Assembly (NCBI RefSeq): GCF_002954385.1
Contig: NZ_MQVY01000001.1
Span: forward strand, 534,892-598,891
Length of the DNA: 64,000 nucleotides
Direction of reading: 5' to 3'
Origin: Tenacibaculum sp. SG-28
GTDB lineage: Bacteria > Bacteroidota > Bacteroidia > Flavobacteriales > Flavobacteriaceae
A program made the position numbers and the translations under genes. This document shows, piece by piece, positions 27,226 through 37,240 of this stretch; the first letter of the stretch is position 1; each line of letters opens with the position of its first letter. The notes below the pieces were generated by a model. It ran no database searches. It was not told where the DNA came from and saw only the letters and a list, made by a program, of their open reading frames with translations.

Positions 27226-28677
27226 ATGCCTAGAAGAGAACGAAATAAATTTGTGAAAAGAGGGGAGATTCTCGAGATTTTGATTGAAGATTATGCCTTT
27301 GGCGGCAAAGGAATTGGTCGTATTCGATCAGAATTAGGAGAGTTTGTTGTTTTTGTACCCAATACCTTACCGGGCCAAACGGTAAAAGCGAGAGTAGAAA
27401 AATCTAAAAAGAATTATGCGGAGTGTAAGCTAATAGAGGTCGTAAAGCCATCAGAAGATGAGAACCAACCAATATTTCAGCATATTCCCGGAGCACCGTA
27501 TATCAATTTACCTATTGGAATTCAGCATAGATACAAGTATGAAAGTACCATGTCTTTGTTTAAAAAAATAGGGAAAATAGACACGATAGAAGACTGTTTT
27601 GATACGTTTGTTTCCTCTCCAAATCTTTACCACTATCGAAATAAAATGGAATATAGTTTTTCGGCCATAGGATACGATCCGGAAAGTAAAAAGGATGTGG
27701 ATGAATTTACTTTAGGGTTTAAGAGAAGAGGTACTTGGTGGATGGGAGAAAATCTAAATAAGGATAGCGGGCTTTTTGATGAAGATTTTGAAAATAATTT
27801 ACACAAGATTAGAGCATATTGTAAAGCAACAGGATTGGCTCCCTGGCACGCTCCAAGAAAAGAAGGTTTTTTTAGGTATTTTGTAGTTCGCAAATCTTAC
27901 AAAACTAACCAGCTTTTGTGTAATCTTGTAACAACATCTTATGACCTTCCTAAGTTTGATCTTGCGAAATTTGCGGATTTTTTAGTATCTCTATTTGGCA
28001 CTCGTATTGCCGGTCTCTTGCATACAATTAACGATGAGATTGGAGATAGAACAATTGCAACTTCGGGTAGTATTTCATTGGTATATGGAAAAGAAAAAAT
28101 TGTAGAGAGTTTATTAGACCTAAATTTTGAGATTAGTATGAAAAGTTTTTTTCAGACTAATCCTAAATCTGCAGAAAAATTATACAGTAAAGTAGCAGAA
28201 TATGCCCTAGAGAATAAAGAAGCCATAGATAATACCGTAGTGATGGATTTGTTTTGTGGTACCGGAACCATCGGGCAAATTATTGCCTCTAAGGCCAATA
28301 ACACCAAAATAATTGGAGTAGATATTGTAGCTGCAGCCATAAAGGATGCAAGAAAAAATGCTAAAAGAAATAACATTGAAGGAGTAACCTTTTTTGCTGC
28401 CGATGTAGGAAAGTTTTTGCAAGAACATCCTGTGTATAAAAATAAAATTAGAACCATTATTTTAGACCCAGCTCGTGCTGGCATTGCACCTAAAACTCTT
28501 AAAAAAATTATAAATATTAATGCAGATCGAATGGTTTATGTATCTTGTAATCCTGCGACACAGGCTAGGGATACAGAGGAACTAATCAAGGCAGGATATA
28601 CCTTAAAAAAAATTAGTTTGGTAGATCAATTTCCGCATACGGCCCACATAGAAACAATTGTTCTGTTTGAAAAATAA
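27226..28677 (+). CDS. rlmD: 23S rRNA (uracil-5-)-methyltransferase RlmD
   Basis: The 483-residue SAM-dependent enzyme methylates C5 of U1939 in 23S rRNA (RumA/RlmD family). A TRAM domain (~10-70) includes LIEDYAFGGKGIGRI and NTLPGQTVKARVEKSKKNYAEC. The methyltransferase core has FFQTNPKSAEKLY, VMDLFCGTGTIGQI (SAM binding), TIILDPARAGIAPKTL and the catalytic Cys in VYVSCNPATQARD. The iron-sulfur cluster Cys set of E. coli RlmD is not evident in the N-terminal half, as in many Bacteroidota homologues. It is followed within 5 bp by the DUF6452 gene. Confidence 0.93.
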   Translation: MPRRERNKFVKRGEILEILIEDYAFGGKGIGRIRSELGEFVVFVPNTLPGQTVKARVEKSKKNYAECKLIEVVKPSEDENQPIFQHIPGAPYINLPIGIQHRYKYESTMSLFKKIGKIDTIEDCFDTFVSSPNLYHYRNKMEYSFSAIGYDPESKKDVDEFTLGFKRRGTWWMGENLNKDSGLFDEDFENNLHKIRAYCKATGLAPWHAPRKEGFFRYFVVRKSYKTNQLLCNLVTTSYDLPKFDLAKFADFLVSLFGTRIAGLLHTINDEIGDRTIATSGSISLVYGKEKIVESLLDLNFEISMKSFFQTNPKSAEKLYSKVAEYALENKEAIDNTVVMDLFCGTGTIGQIIASKANNTKIIGVDIVAAAIKDARKNAKRNNIEGVTFFAADVGKFLQEHPVYKNKIRTIILDPARAGIAPKTLKKIININADRMVYVSCNPATQARDTEELIKAGYTLKKISLVDQFPHTAHIETIVLFEK

Positions 28678-28681
28678 TACA

Positions 28682-29182
28682 ATGAGAAAAATATTTTTTT
28701 TAATTTTTGGAATGCTATTACTCTTCACATCCTCATGTGAAAAAGATGATTTTTGTGTTCAAACCCCTGTAACCCCAAATTTAGTATTGCGTTTTTACGA
28801 TACCGAAAATATAACAGAAACAAAAATAGTGCAGCGATTATCGGTTATTGCAGATGGTAAGCAAATAACGGATAGTTTATTTACTAGTACAAGTACAGAT
28901 TCTATTGCTATCCCATTAAATACAAATACCTTAGAAACAATATATCTTCTCAAAATGAATGATGGAAATGGAAGTAGTACACAAAATAAAGAATCGACAC
29001 TCACTATTCGTTACACTCCTGAAGAGGACTACGTATCGCGTTCTTGTGGATTTAGATTTATATTTAAAGATCTAACATTGGAGACAAGTTCCGGCAGCAG
29101 TTCTTGGATAGATTCTTTATCCGTGAAAGAAGTTCCTTTAATCGATAACCAATTTCAAGCACATGTTCAAGTATATCATTAG
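28682..29182 (+). CDS. DUF6452 lipoprotein
   Basis: The 166-residue protein has a lipoprotein signal (MRKIFFLIFGMLLLFTSSC, Cys ~19) followed by EKDDFCVQTPVTPNLVLRFYD and a beta-rich domain ending in VYH. This matches the Bacteroidota DUF6452 family. Function is unknown. ATG 28682 is preferred over an upstream alternative because it gives the signal peptide. It sits between rlmD and the DUF6048 gene, which it overlaps by 20 bp; this gene order is typical of Flavobacteriaceae. Confidence 0.82.
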   Translation: MRKIFFLIFGMLLLFTSSCEKDDFCVQTPVTPNLVLRFYDTENITETKIVQRLSVIADGKQITDSLFTSTSTDSIAIPLNTNTLETIYLLKMNDGNGSSTQNKESTLTIRYTPEEDYVSRSCGFRFIFKDLTLETSSGSSSWIDSLSVKEVPLIDNQFQAHVQVYH

Positions 29183-29880
29183 TTTTTATTTTCTTTTTTG
29201 TTCTTTTTATTCTTTAGGGCAACAAGAAGAAGAAATAGCAACCTCTCAAGATACTGTAGTATACAAAACAGGGTATGGTTTAAGGATTGGAGCAGATATT
29301 AGTAAGCCTATTCTTGCCATAATAGATAAGAGTTATGGTGGATTCGAAGTCTTTGGAGATTACAGAATTAAAAAGAATTGGTATCTTGCTGCAGAGCTAG
29401 GCTATGAGGAAGAGACCACATTTGAAGATTTTACTACGTCTACGGCCAAAGGTAGTTTCGTGAGAATAGGGGCAAACTATAATGCGTATTCCAATTGGTT
29501 AGATATGAATAATGAAATTTTTATTGGTGGAAGATACGGGTTTTCTTTATTTGAACAAACATTAGATAGTTTTACGCCAAACGTAACCACGGGTATTGAA
29601 AATAATTTACCTTATTTTCCTGCCGAGACTATAGAGACTCCAATAACCGAAACAGGCTTAACTGCGCATTGGATGGAATTGCAACTAGGAATGAAAGTAG
29701 AAACTTTTAAAAATCTTTTTTTTAGGAGTTGGTTTCTCCTATAAAATTATGATTAGTGTAGAAGACCAAGAAGGTTTTAAAACCTTGTACACACCAGGTT
29801 TTAATCGCGTTTTTGCAAGTAATACCGGATTTGGTTTCTTTTATACTGTTTCTTATTTGATACCTTTTGTTAATAAGTAA
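29163..29880 (+). pseudogene. DUF6048 outer-membrane beta-barrel protein, frameshifted in this sequence
   Basis: A signal peptide (FKYIISFYFLFCSFYSLGQ) precedes a beta-barrel-like protein with GYGLRIGADISKPILAI, YRIKKNWYLAAELGYEEET and SFVRIGANYNAY. This pattern belongs to the DUF6048 family. The frame as given ends at 29744 after LFFRSWFLL. Removing one T from the eight-T run at 29716-29723 gives LFLGVGFSYKIMISVEDQEG and a proper barrel end (GFFYTVSYLIPFVNK) at 29880, 238 residues in total. Function is unknown. Its pairing with the DUF6452 lipoprotein suggests an outer-membrane lipoprotein/barrel unit (inference). Confidence 0.78.
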
Positions 29881-29940
29881 TTTTTAATCATTCGCCCTAT
29901 TTTACTAACTTTACATAAATAATAATTAAAGTTATTAACA

Positions 29941-30886
29941 ATGAATAAGATTCCAAGTGTAAATTTAGAAGATTTTCTTTCGGAAGATACATCAAGAAAG
30001 AAAATTTCATTAGTGAAATTGGTAATGCCTACGAAAACATTGGATTTGTTGCTTTAAAAGGTCATTTTTTAGATAACGAACTTGTCGAAAATTTATATAC
30101 AGAAATAAAGAATTTTTTGATTTACCAGAAGAGGTTAAACAAAAATACGAAATACCTGGTATTGGAGGACAACGCGGATATGTTTCTTTCGGGAAAGAGT
30201 CTGCTAAGGGTAAAAAAGAAGGTGATCTTAAGGAGTTTTGGCATTTTGGACAATATGTTGAAGATAATCCTAAACTTGAAGCAGAGTATCCTGCAAATGT
30301 TGTGGTTGAGGAATTGCCAAAATTCAACGAAGTAGGAAAGCAGACCTATAAAATGTTAGAAAAAACTGCTAAGTATGTTTTGCGTTCTCTCGCTTTACAC
30401 CTTGGTTTAGAAGAAACTTACTTTGACGCATACATTAAAAACGGGAATAGTATTTTACGTCCTATTCATTATCCTCCCATCAAAGAAGAACCTAAAGGTG
30501 CTGTAAGAGCTGCTGCACATGGAGATATTAATCTGATTACACTTTTAATGGGTGCCCAAGGAAAAGGTTTACAAGTACAAAATAACCAAGGAGAATGGAT
30601 TGATGCTATTGCAGAACCTGATGAACTAATGATCAATGTGGGCGATATGCTTTCTCGACACAGTAATAATAAGTTAAAATCTACCATACACCGTGTAGTA
30701 AACCCGCCAAAGGAGTTGTGGAAAACCTCGAGATATTCTATTCCTTTCTTTATGCATCCGATTTCGGATATGAAGTTAAACGTGCTGGAAAATTGTATCG
30801 ATGCCAAACACCCTAAAATGTTTGAGGATATTACTGCAGGTGAATTTTTGAACGAGCGACTTCGCGAACTAGGTTTAATAAAATAG
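29941..30886 (+). pseudogene. Isopenicillin N synthase-like 2OG-Fe(II) oxygenase, two frameshifts in this sequence
   Basis: This non-haem iron oxygenase of the 2OG-Fe(II)/IPNS family has an N-terminal DIOX_N region (MNKIPSVNLEDFLSEDTSRK, NAYENIGFVALKGHFLD) and a catalytic domain with the iron triad H-x-D...H: AAAHGDINLITLLMG and STIHRVVNPPKELWKTSRYS (RxS binds 2OG). The frame breaks twice. Adding one A to the AAAA run at 30001-30004 and one T to the six-T run at 30113-30118 restores a 315-residue protein, the family length. The substrate is unknown; such enzymes are widespread in Flavobacteriia and not linked to beta-lactam synthesis. The SUI1 gene follows 1 bp later. Confidence 0.85.
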
Positions 30887-30887
30887 T

Positions 30888-31211
30888 ATGGATTTACAAG
30901 ATCAACTTAAAAATCTTTTCCCAGATCATGAGTTTACAGAAAAAGAAAAAGAGGTTAAGCCAGATATTTGGTTGCAAGACGCCCCGCTTTTGTGTAAATA
31001 TGAAAAAAGGAAAGGAAAACCAATTACTATAATTGATGGTTACACTGGAGCAACTGCAGATTTTAAGAAGTTAGCTAAAGAAATTAAAACCAAATTAAGT
31101 GTTGGTGGTAGTTTCAAGGAAGACACCATTATTATTCAGGGGGATTACCGAGATAAAATAATGGATATATTGCAGAGCAAAGGGTTTAAGGTTAAACGTG
31201 TTGGAGGATAA
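30888..31211 (+). CDS. SUI1/eIF1-family translation factor
   Basis: The 107-residue protein has the SUI1 fold: KRKGKPITIIDGYTGATADF, then LAKEIKTKLSVGGSFKEDTI, IIQGDYRDKIMDILQSKG and FKVKRVGG. It resembles bacterial YciH, which can influence start-site fidelity or stress translation. The N-terminal ~35 residues form a short variable tail. It follows the oxygenase gene by one base, so the two are probably co-transcribed. Confidence 0.9.
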   Translation: MDLQDQLKNLFPDHEFTEKEKEVKPDIWLQDAPLLCKYEKRKGKPITIIDGYTGATADFKKLAKEIKTKLSVGGSFKEDTIIIQGDYRDKIMDILQSKGFKVKRVGG

Positions 31212-31346
31212 AGTACCACTAGTTTCTTGCGGAGTTATTTCTGTGAGCCTATTGTTTGTCTTAATTAATGGTGTTTAGTGCAATACAATCTCTAAAATTT
31301 CGTTATAATCTTATAGCGTATATAAATCGTTAATATTTATGGTATT

Positions 31347-32294
31347 ATGTCTGCATCCATTCTACACATTACGGATTCTTTAAAAACTGCTGAAGCGATT
31401 CAGGTGCTCGGTATTAGTAGCCCAGTAATTACTTGGAGAGAGATGCTGTGTGAGGGTAAAACTACCCTTAAAGTTGGTAGTGAAGATTTTTGGAAAACAA
31501 GATTTGATTTTTTTAAAACAACCTATAAGCTTAGTAAGAAATCTTTTATTGATAATACTCTAAAAGAGTACAGAAATTTATGCAAACAAAAAACCCAAGA
31601 CGAAATTGTGCTTTGGTTTACCAACGACTTGTATAGTCAAATCAATAATATTGCCATAATAAGTTGGTTAAAAAGTTATCGTAGAGGACGAAAAATTTCT
31701 ATTGTGAATGGCACTAATAGTTTTGATTTTATTACGACTATAGAATCCGATGTACCAACAAACAAGGAACTACTAAAGAATTATTTTAACAATAGAGTTA
31801 CATTATCACAAAATGACATCGAATATGCAGATTATATTTGGCAAATTTATAGTTCCGACAATCCATTGCGTTTAGAAACAGCCTATCTTTTTAACCCAAA
31901 TACACCTCTTGTACATCTTGAGAATTCTATTAAAATTCACTTACAACGTTTCCCCTCCTTAAAAAATGGCTTAAATGTTATGGAAAACAATTTATTACAT
32001 CGAGCAACTTCTGATAGTTTTCTTACAAGAGAATCTTTTTTAACCGATACAATACAAAAGGATACTACTTACGGATTTACAAATAAACAGTACCTGTACA
32101 AGCTAAAACAATTAAAGGGACTGTTCACTTCTTTTCATCCTGTGAAATTAAGTAGACTGGGAAAAAAAGTGCTTTCATATCAGGTAAATTATTATGCTAA
32201 TATGCGTTCTGATTTTTCGTATCTTGGTGGTTCCAAAAAATACAGCTTTTTATTTGTAGAGGAATCTAAGAAGCTACTTAAAATTACATCGTAA
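31347..32294 (+). CDS. DUF1835 domain protein
   Basis: The 315-residue soluble protein begins with the DUF1835 pattern ILHITDSLKTAEAIQVLG, then SPVITWREMLCEGKT, DEIVLWFTNDLYSQINNI and, in the C-terminal half, LETAYLFNPNTPLVHLENSIKI. There is no signal peptide or membrane segment. The domain has no established reaction. It is the first gene of a tightly packed set: its stop is followed at once by the phosphorylase ATG, which is followed at once by the binding-protein gene. I infer a shared pathway, perhaps nucleoside-related, but cannot name it. Confidence 0.8.
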   Translation: MSASILHITDSLKTAEAIQVLGISSPVITWREMLCEGKTTLKVGSEDFWKTRFDFFKTTYKLSKKSFIDNTLKEYRNLCKQKTQDEIVLWFTNDLYSQINNIAIISWLKSYRRGRKISIVNGTNSFDFITTIESDVPTNKELLKNYFNNRVTLSQNDIEYADYIWQIYSSDNPLRLETAYLFNPNTPLVHLENSIKIHLQRFPSLKNGLNVMENNLLHRATSDSFLTRESFLTDTIQKDTTYGFTNKQYLYKLKQLKGLFTSFHPVKLSRLGKKVLSYQVNYYANMRSDFSYLGGSKKYSFLFVEESKKLLKITS

Positions 32295-33164
32295 ATGAAC
32301 ATACAACATTCTGAACTCATTTTAAATTCAGACGGAAGTATATATCACTTAAATTTAAAGCAAGAAAACATAGCCACAGATATCATTTTTGTCGGCGATC
32401 AGTACCGTGTAGATAAGGTTACTACGTTTTTTGATGAAATTGAATTCACTACACAAAAACGGGAATTTAAAACCACTACCGGAAGGTACAAAAACAAACG
32501 TATTAGTGTAATTTCTACTGGTATTGGTCCAGACAACATTGACATTGTCTTGAATGAACTCGACGCTATTGTTAATATCGATCTCGTAGCTCGAACACCA
32601 AAATTAAACCACACCACTTTAAATATTGTACGAATAGGAACTTCAGGATCTCTGCAGGCAGATATACCAGTAGATAGTTTCTTATTGAGTTCGCATGCCC
32701 TAGACCTTAACGGCATGTTACATGCATATCAGGTAGATACAATTTCAAATTTAGATATAGAAAGGGCTTTTAAAGAGCATACAAATTGGAGCTCTAGAAA
32801 AGCAGATCCGCTTCTCATTTCCAATAGTGAGGTTTTGGAACAACAATTTATATCTTCAAAAGTACATCGTGGAATAACTGCAACCGCCGGTGGTTTTTAT
32901 GGCCCTCAAGGACGAGTGCTTCGTTTGTCACTTCAAGACGAGCAGTTAAATCGCAAAATAGATAGTTTTGTGTACCAAGGTAATAGAATCACTAATCTGG
33001 AAATGGAGACCTCTGCGATTTATGGTCTATCAAAATTACTAGGACACAATGCCATTTCCATGAATGCAATAATGGCCAATAGAGCCAATGGAACCTTCAG
33101 TCACGATCCTGATAAAACGATGGAAGACTTGATAGTTTATACTTTAAATAAATTTACAGAATAG
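32295..33164 (+). CDS. Nucleoside phosphorylase (PNP/UDP family)
   Basis: The 289-residue protein is a trimer/hexamer-type nucleoside phosphorylase resembling uridine phosphorylase. It has IIFVGDQYRVDKVTTFFD near the N-terminus, the phosphate loop VISTGIGPDNIDIV, the IVRIGTSGSLQADIPVDSF core, and the ribose-binding NLEMETSAIYGLSKLLGH near the C-terminus. It cleaves nucleosides to base plus ribose-1-phosphate; base specificity cannot be assigned by eye. The start codon abuts the DUF1835 stop, and the stop abuts the next ATG, indicating translational coupling. Confidence 0.88.
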   Translation: MNIQHSELILNSDGSIYHLNLKQENIATDIIFVGDQYRVDKVTTFFDEIEFTTQKREFKTTTGRYKNKRISVISTGIGPDNIDIVLNELDAIVNIDLVARTPKLNHTTLNIVRIGTSGSLQADIPVDSFLLSSHALDLNGMLHAYQVDTISNLDIERAFKEHTNWSSRKADPLLISNSEVLEQQFISSKVHRGITATAGGFYGPQGRVLRLSLQDEQLNRKIDSFVYQGNRITNLEMETSAIYGLSKLLGHNAISMNAIMANRANGTFSHDPDKTMEDLIVYTLNKFTE

Positions 33165-34028
33165 ATGCTGGATATAAAAATTGGTGGTGTACCGGAACAT
33201 TTTAATTATCCTTGGTATATTACCCTAAAAGATAAACAATATGCGGCGCAAGACATAAATTTGCGTTGGAAAGACTTTCCAGGCGGCACTGGTGCTATGT
33301 GTAAAGCCTTACGAAATGGTGAGATAGATATTGCAATTGTTTTAACGGAAGGTATCATAAAAGATATTATTGATGGAAATCCTTCAAAAATAACCCAAAC
33401 ATTTGTAGACAGTCCTTTGATATGGGGCATTCATGTTGCTGCAAACTCTACATTTGATAGTATTGATTCTTTGGAAGGTGCTACAGTTGCAATTAGTAGG
33501 TATGGCTCTGGTTCACATTTGATGGCTATCGTCAATGCACAAAATAGAGGCTGGGATATACACGCCATGAAATTTAAAGTAGTTGGTGATTTACAAGGTG
33601 GAATTTCAGCACTCGAAAACGGTACAGCTGATTATTTTATGTGGGAACATTTTACCACGAAGCCTTTAGTAGATAATGGAACCTTTAGAAGGGTAGGGGA
33701 TTGTTTAACACCATGGCCGTGTTTTGTTATTGCCATTAGAGATGAAGTTTTGGAGAATTACCCGGAAGCAATTGTAGGTATCTTGGATACGATAAATAAT
33801 TGTACTAAAAATTTTAAAACTATTAGTGGAATTGATGTAACCTTAGCCGAACGTTACGAGCAAAAAATAGAAGACATTCAGAGGTGGTTGTCTTTGACGG
33901 AATGGAATAAAGGCGAACCAATTACGGAAGAAGAAATTTTAAGTTTTCAAAATAAATTAATTGCATTAAACGTTATATCCGAAAGAGTTGCTCCGGAGAA
34001 GTTAATCAGAAATATGTATATTTGTTAA
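33165..34028 (+). CDS. Periplasmic-binding-protein-like domain protein without signal peptide
   Basis: The 287-residue type II binding-protein fold (SsuA/ThiY/NMT1-like) includes LDIKIGGVPEHFNYPWYI, the DFPGGTGAMCKALRNGEIDIAIVL hinge-lobe region, DSLEGATVAISRYGSGSHLMA and a C-terminal helical part. It lacks a signal peptide or lipobox, so it is predicted to stay in the cytosol. No ABC permease or ATPase is nearby, making a transport role doubtful. Cytosolic members of this fold can be enzymes (MqnA/MqnD in menaquinone synthesis, Thi5 in thiamine synthesis). With the phosphorylase and DUF1835 genes it may work on a nucleoside-derived compound (inference). Confidence 0.78.
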   Translation: MLDIKIGGVPEHFNYPWYITLKDKQYAAQDINLRWKDFPGGTGAMCKALRNGEIDIAIVLTEGIIKDIIDGNPSKITQTFVDSPLIWGIHVAANSTFDSIDSLEGATVAISRYGSGSHLMAIVNAQNRGWDIHAMKFKVVGDLQGGISALENGTADYFMWEHFTTKPLVDNGTFRRVGDCLTPWPCFVIAIRDEVLENYPEAIVGILDTINNCTKNFKTISGIDVTLAERYEQKIEDIQRWLSLTEWNKGEPITEEEILSFQNKLIALNVISERVAPEKLIRNMYIC

Positions 34029-34042
34029 TCAAAATCTCTCAA

Positions 34043-34198
34043 ATGAAAAAAATAATTTACCCCCTTATTTGTATTTTAACCTTAGCTTCTTTCTATGCTT
34101 GTGGAAGCACTAATCCTTGTGGTCTAGCAAAGGTAGATACCAAACAGCAAAAGACCTTAACTCCTCCAATTGAAATTGTAGAAGTTACCGCAGAATAA
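34043..34198 (+). CDS. Short lipoprotein, 51 residues
   Basis: ATG 34043 opens a 51-codon frame: a Lys-led hydrophobic signal (MKKIIYPLICILTLASFYAC) with a lipobox-like Cys at position 20, then a short polar tail with GSTNPCGLAKVDTKQQ and an acidic end. The mature peptide would be about 32 residues. It sits 14 bp after the binding-protein gene and is followed by a strong terminator, which supports it as a real gene. Function unknown. Confidence 0.65.
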   Translation: MKKIIYPLICILTLASFYACGSTNPCGLAKVDTKQQKTLTPPIEIVEVTAE

Positions 34199-34221
34199 AT
34201 AGTGAAATTTGATACTTATTT

Positions 34222-34247
34222 AAGCCACCCAGAGGGTGGCTTTTTTT
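34222..34247 (+). terminator. Terminator of the DUF1835 operon
   Basis: GCCACCC / GGGTGGC GC-rich stem with a three-base loop and seven Ts, 24 bp after the small lipoprotein stop. Confidence 0.9.
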
Positions 34248-34291
34248 GTTTGATATGCTATGGCGTAATTAAAAGTGAAAAAATACATCGT

Positions 34292-34329
34292 AAAAAAATC
34301 TCGAGACCTACATCGCAGAATCTCGAGAT
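34292..34329 (-). terminator. Terminator of the TonB receptor operon
   Basis: On the minus strand the 9-bp arms ATCTCGAGA / TCTCGAGAT (14-base loop) are followed by seven Ts, 43 bp after the receptor stop at 34373. Confidence 0.75.
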
Positions 34330-34372
34330 AAACATATATAATTAAATATATAATGAAAAAAATTATTGTATA

Positions 34373-37029
34373 CTAGAATCTGTAGTTTACCGATAAATTA
34401 AACATCGATCCTAACTGACTAAAGTGATAACCATCATACGTCATTTGTGAGTAACGTTGGTTAAAAGTAATTAAATTAGATTGTGTTTTTACCTGTGCAG
34501 GATCTGCTAAAATACTTGAACCGGCAGCATTGTTGGCTTTAAACTCCCATTCTGGTAATACGTTAAATAGATTATTAGCATTTAAAGCAATGGTCCAATT
34601 ACTATCTACGTTATAATTAATTCCTAAATCGGTTACGATTTTAGGGGTAAATTCTGTTCTTAAATTAGAGTCTAAACCTGCTTGTCTAAACTCAGTAGTT
34701 CCAAAATAGGTGTTGTTTAGATTAAAATTAAATTTTCCAATATCATAGTTTGCTCCAAGAATCCATTTTGTCTTTGGTCTTGAGGTAAATAAAAGTGCTT
34801 CTTGGGTTAAGTCGATTAAAGCATCTCCGTTGTCATCTGTCCTTCCATTTTCTATCATGTAGTTTCCAGCTAAATTGAAGCCTAATTTACCATTACCTAA
34901 TGCGATATTACCATAGTTCGCTACAAAATCTATTCCTGAAGTTCTCGTGTCAATTGCATTAGAGAAGTAACTAACCGTTCCAAAAGAAGTAGCCAATTCA
35001 TTACTTAAAACAATTCTATCGTCTACAGCGATATTGTAGTAATCTAGCGTAAAGCTAAAGTTTCTAAAAGGCTTTCCACCCATACCAATGGTAAAGTTAG
35101 TAGATTCCTCTGCTTTAAGTTTAGCAACCCCAAGTTGTCTTGCTTCTCTAGAGACATTATTAATTAAACCACTCACTTGTATTCCTTCTCCTGCAACAAA
35201 ACTATATTGTTTTTTTGCGTGTAAATTTGATGTAGGGTTGGTGCTCTAAATCCGGTAGACACCGAAGCTCTTAACGTATATTTATCTTGGGCAAATTTAT
35301 AGCGAGAACTTGCTTTCCAAACAAAAGTACTACCAAAGTCTGAATAGTTTTCTGCTCTAATCGTACCGTTAATTAAAAAGTCTTCATTAATATCCCAATC
35401 AAGACTGAAATATCCTCCTAAATTATATCGGCTAAATTCTCCTGAATTTTCCGGTCTATTTCCTGCGAAAGAATCTGCACCTATACCGTCATACGAGGCT
35501 AAATCTCCTTCTAATACTTCAAAATTTTCAGCTCTAAATTCCGAACCAAATGCAATAGATACTTGATCGGATAGTATTCTTGAAATGTCTATATTTCCAA
35601 CAATATGACTGAATGCTGTACCTCCTGGCTTGAATACAATAGGACTATTCTCACGGTAAATATTTTCTCCATTTTCATCCAAAATAGTACTTCTATTGTG
35701 TGAATTACTTACGGTATACGTTTGCTTATTTCCTCCCACAGTAACACTACCATCAATATTCCACTCGTTAATTGTGCTCTTTATTCCTAGTGTCGCATTA
35801 TAATCCCCTAATAATCCTTCAAAAGTTGGTAAGTACCCATCATAACCTCTCGGATTATTAGGATTGTTTCCTGGGAAAAAGTCTGCCAAATAAGGAAAGT
35901 CTTCCACGGTTCTCCAATATGGTGTTCTGTAATTTGCAAAACTGTTTACCATTTTGTAAACATAAGCTGCATTAAAATATAAATCACTTGTTTCTGAAAT
36001 GTCATAACTACCATTGATTAAAAATTTAGCAGCAGTTGTTTCTGGTGAGGCATTTATGTTTCCGGCATCTGGTTTTCTAGATAAAAATTCTTGCACATCA
36101 GCAAGGTCGGCTCCGAAATCACCAGCTTCTCCCTCTGCATCAACTGTCCCGGGTCTGTTTGCCATTTGAGTTTTCGAAAAGTCAATAGTATAGTTGATAA
36201 ATCCTCTATCCCCAAATCTACTTCCGTTATTTAAACTTACTCCAAGCATTTCTCCATCTCCCTCACCAGTAATACCAGATCTAAAGGTAGCAGATCCATT
36301 TTTGTAGTCATCTTTTAAAATTATATTCATTACCCCAGCAATAGCATCAGAACCATATTGTGCTGAAGCTCCATCACGAAGTATTTGAATACTTTTTATC
36401 GCATCGGTAGGAATTCCTGAGATATCTGCTCCTGTTTCTCCACGTCCTGGTGAGGTTTGCGTGTATAAAAGAGCACTTAAATTTTTACGTTTACCATTAA
36501 TTAATATAAGGGTTCTACTAGGCCCCATATTTCTAATTTCATAAGGATCTAATAGTGATGTAGCGTCATTTACTGGTGTTTGTACCGTGTTAAATGATGG
36601 AATCTTGTATTGTAGTGCTTTGTCAAAAGTGGCTTGACCAGTTGCTTGTAATTCTTTTACGCCAACAATATCTACTGGTAGTGGACTAGAGGTATTACTT
36701 CTCGCTGGTGTTCTACTTCCGGTTACAACAACTTCATCTAATTGAAGCCCTTCTTGTAACACAACAGTAAGTACATTTTGATCAGTAATTTTGATTTCTT
36801 GTGTTTCAAAACCTGAAAAACTCACAATTATGGTTGCATTGTCTTGGACGGTGAGTGAAAATTTACCGTCAAAATCTGTATTTGTTCCATTCGTGGTTCC
36901 TTTTTCTACCACATTTGCACCTGGAAGCCCTTCATTGTTTGCATCTACTACAGTTCCTGAAATTTGCATCTGAGCAAACGAGACACTGCAAAATAGAATT
37001 GCAGAAAATAATGTAAAAAGTTTCTTCAT
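34373..37029 (-). pseudogene. TonB-dependent receptor without STN domain, frameshifted in this sequence
   Basis: This 885-residue (when repaired) outer-membrane receptor has a signal peptide (MKKLFTLFSAILFCSVSFAQ), a carboxypeptidase-D-like domain (ISGTVVDANNEGLPGANVVE, ~22-100), a plug domain (LILINGKRKNLSA, ILRDGASAQYGSDAIAGVMN) and a beta-barrel ending LGSMFNLSVNYRF. The barrel breaks after IYTQKNN. Adding one base to the seven-T run at 35210-35216 (plus strand) gives TQKKQYSFVAGEGIQVSG and rejoins the C-terminal 267 residues. It is a paralogue of the receptor encoded upstream (37241-40171) but lacks the N-terminal signalling domain. No susD neighbour exists, so it is not a SusC. Substrate unknown. 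Confidence 0.88.
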
Positions 37030-37240
37030 AAAATAGGTATTAGTTAAATTTTGCATTTAGGAGTTTTACTTCCTCTATGTTTATAAGAACTAACTTTACA
37101 ATAGATACTCTATTTTTTTAATTATTTTTTAAAGAAATTTTAATTTTATTGCGTTTTTATAGTGAGAAACTTTAAATTTTTAAAAACTATAAAAATTTTA
37201 TTGGGCCATTTTTGTGAAGAAATAATGCTCTAATGTTTAT

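Noticed and set aside
31347..34028. Futalosine (alternative menaquinone) pathway from phosphorylase + MqnA/D-like fold
   Set aside because: The phosphorylase looks like uridine phosphorylase rather than MqnB, the binding protein has no recognisable MqnA/MqnD motif, and no mqnC/mqnE-like radical SAM gene is present. Kept only as a structural analogy.
34299..34329. Palindromic TCTCGAGA pair as a regulator binding site
   Set aside because: The two copies form one hairpin followed by a seven-T run on the minus strand right after the receptor stop, so a terminator explains it better.
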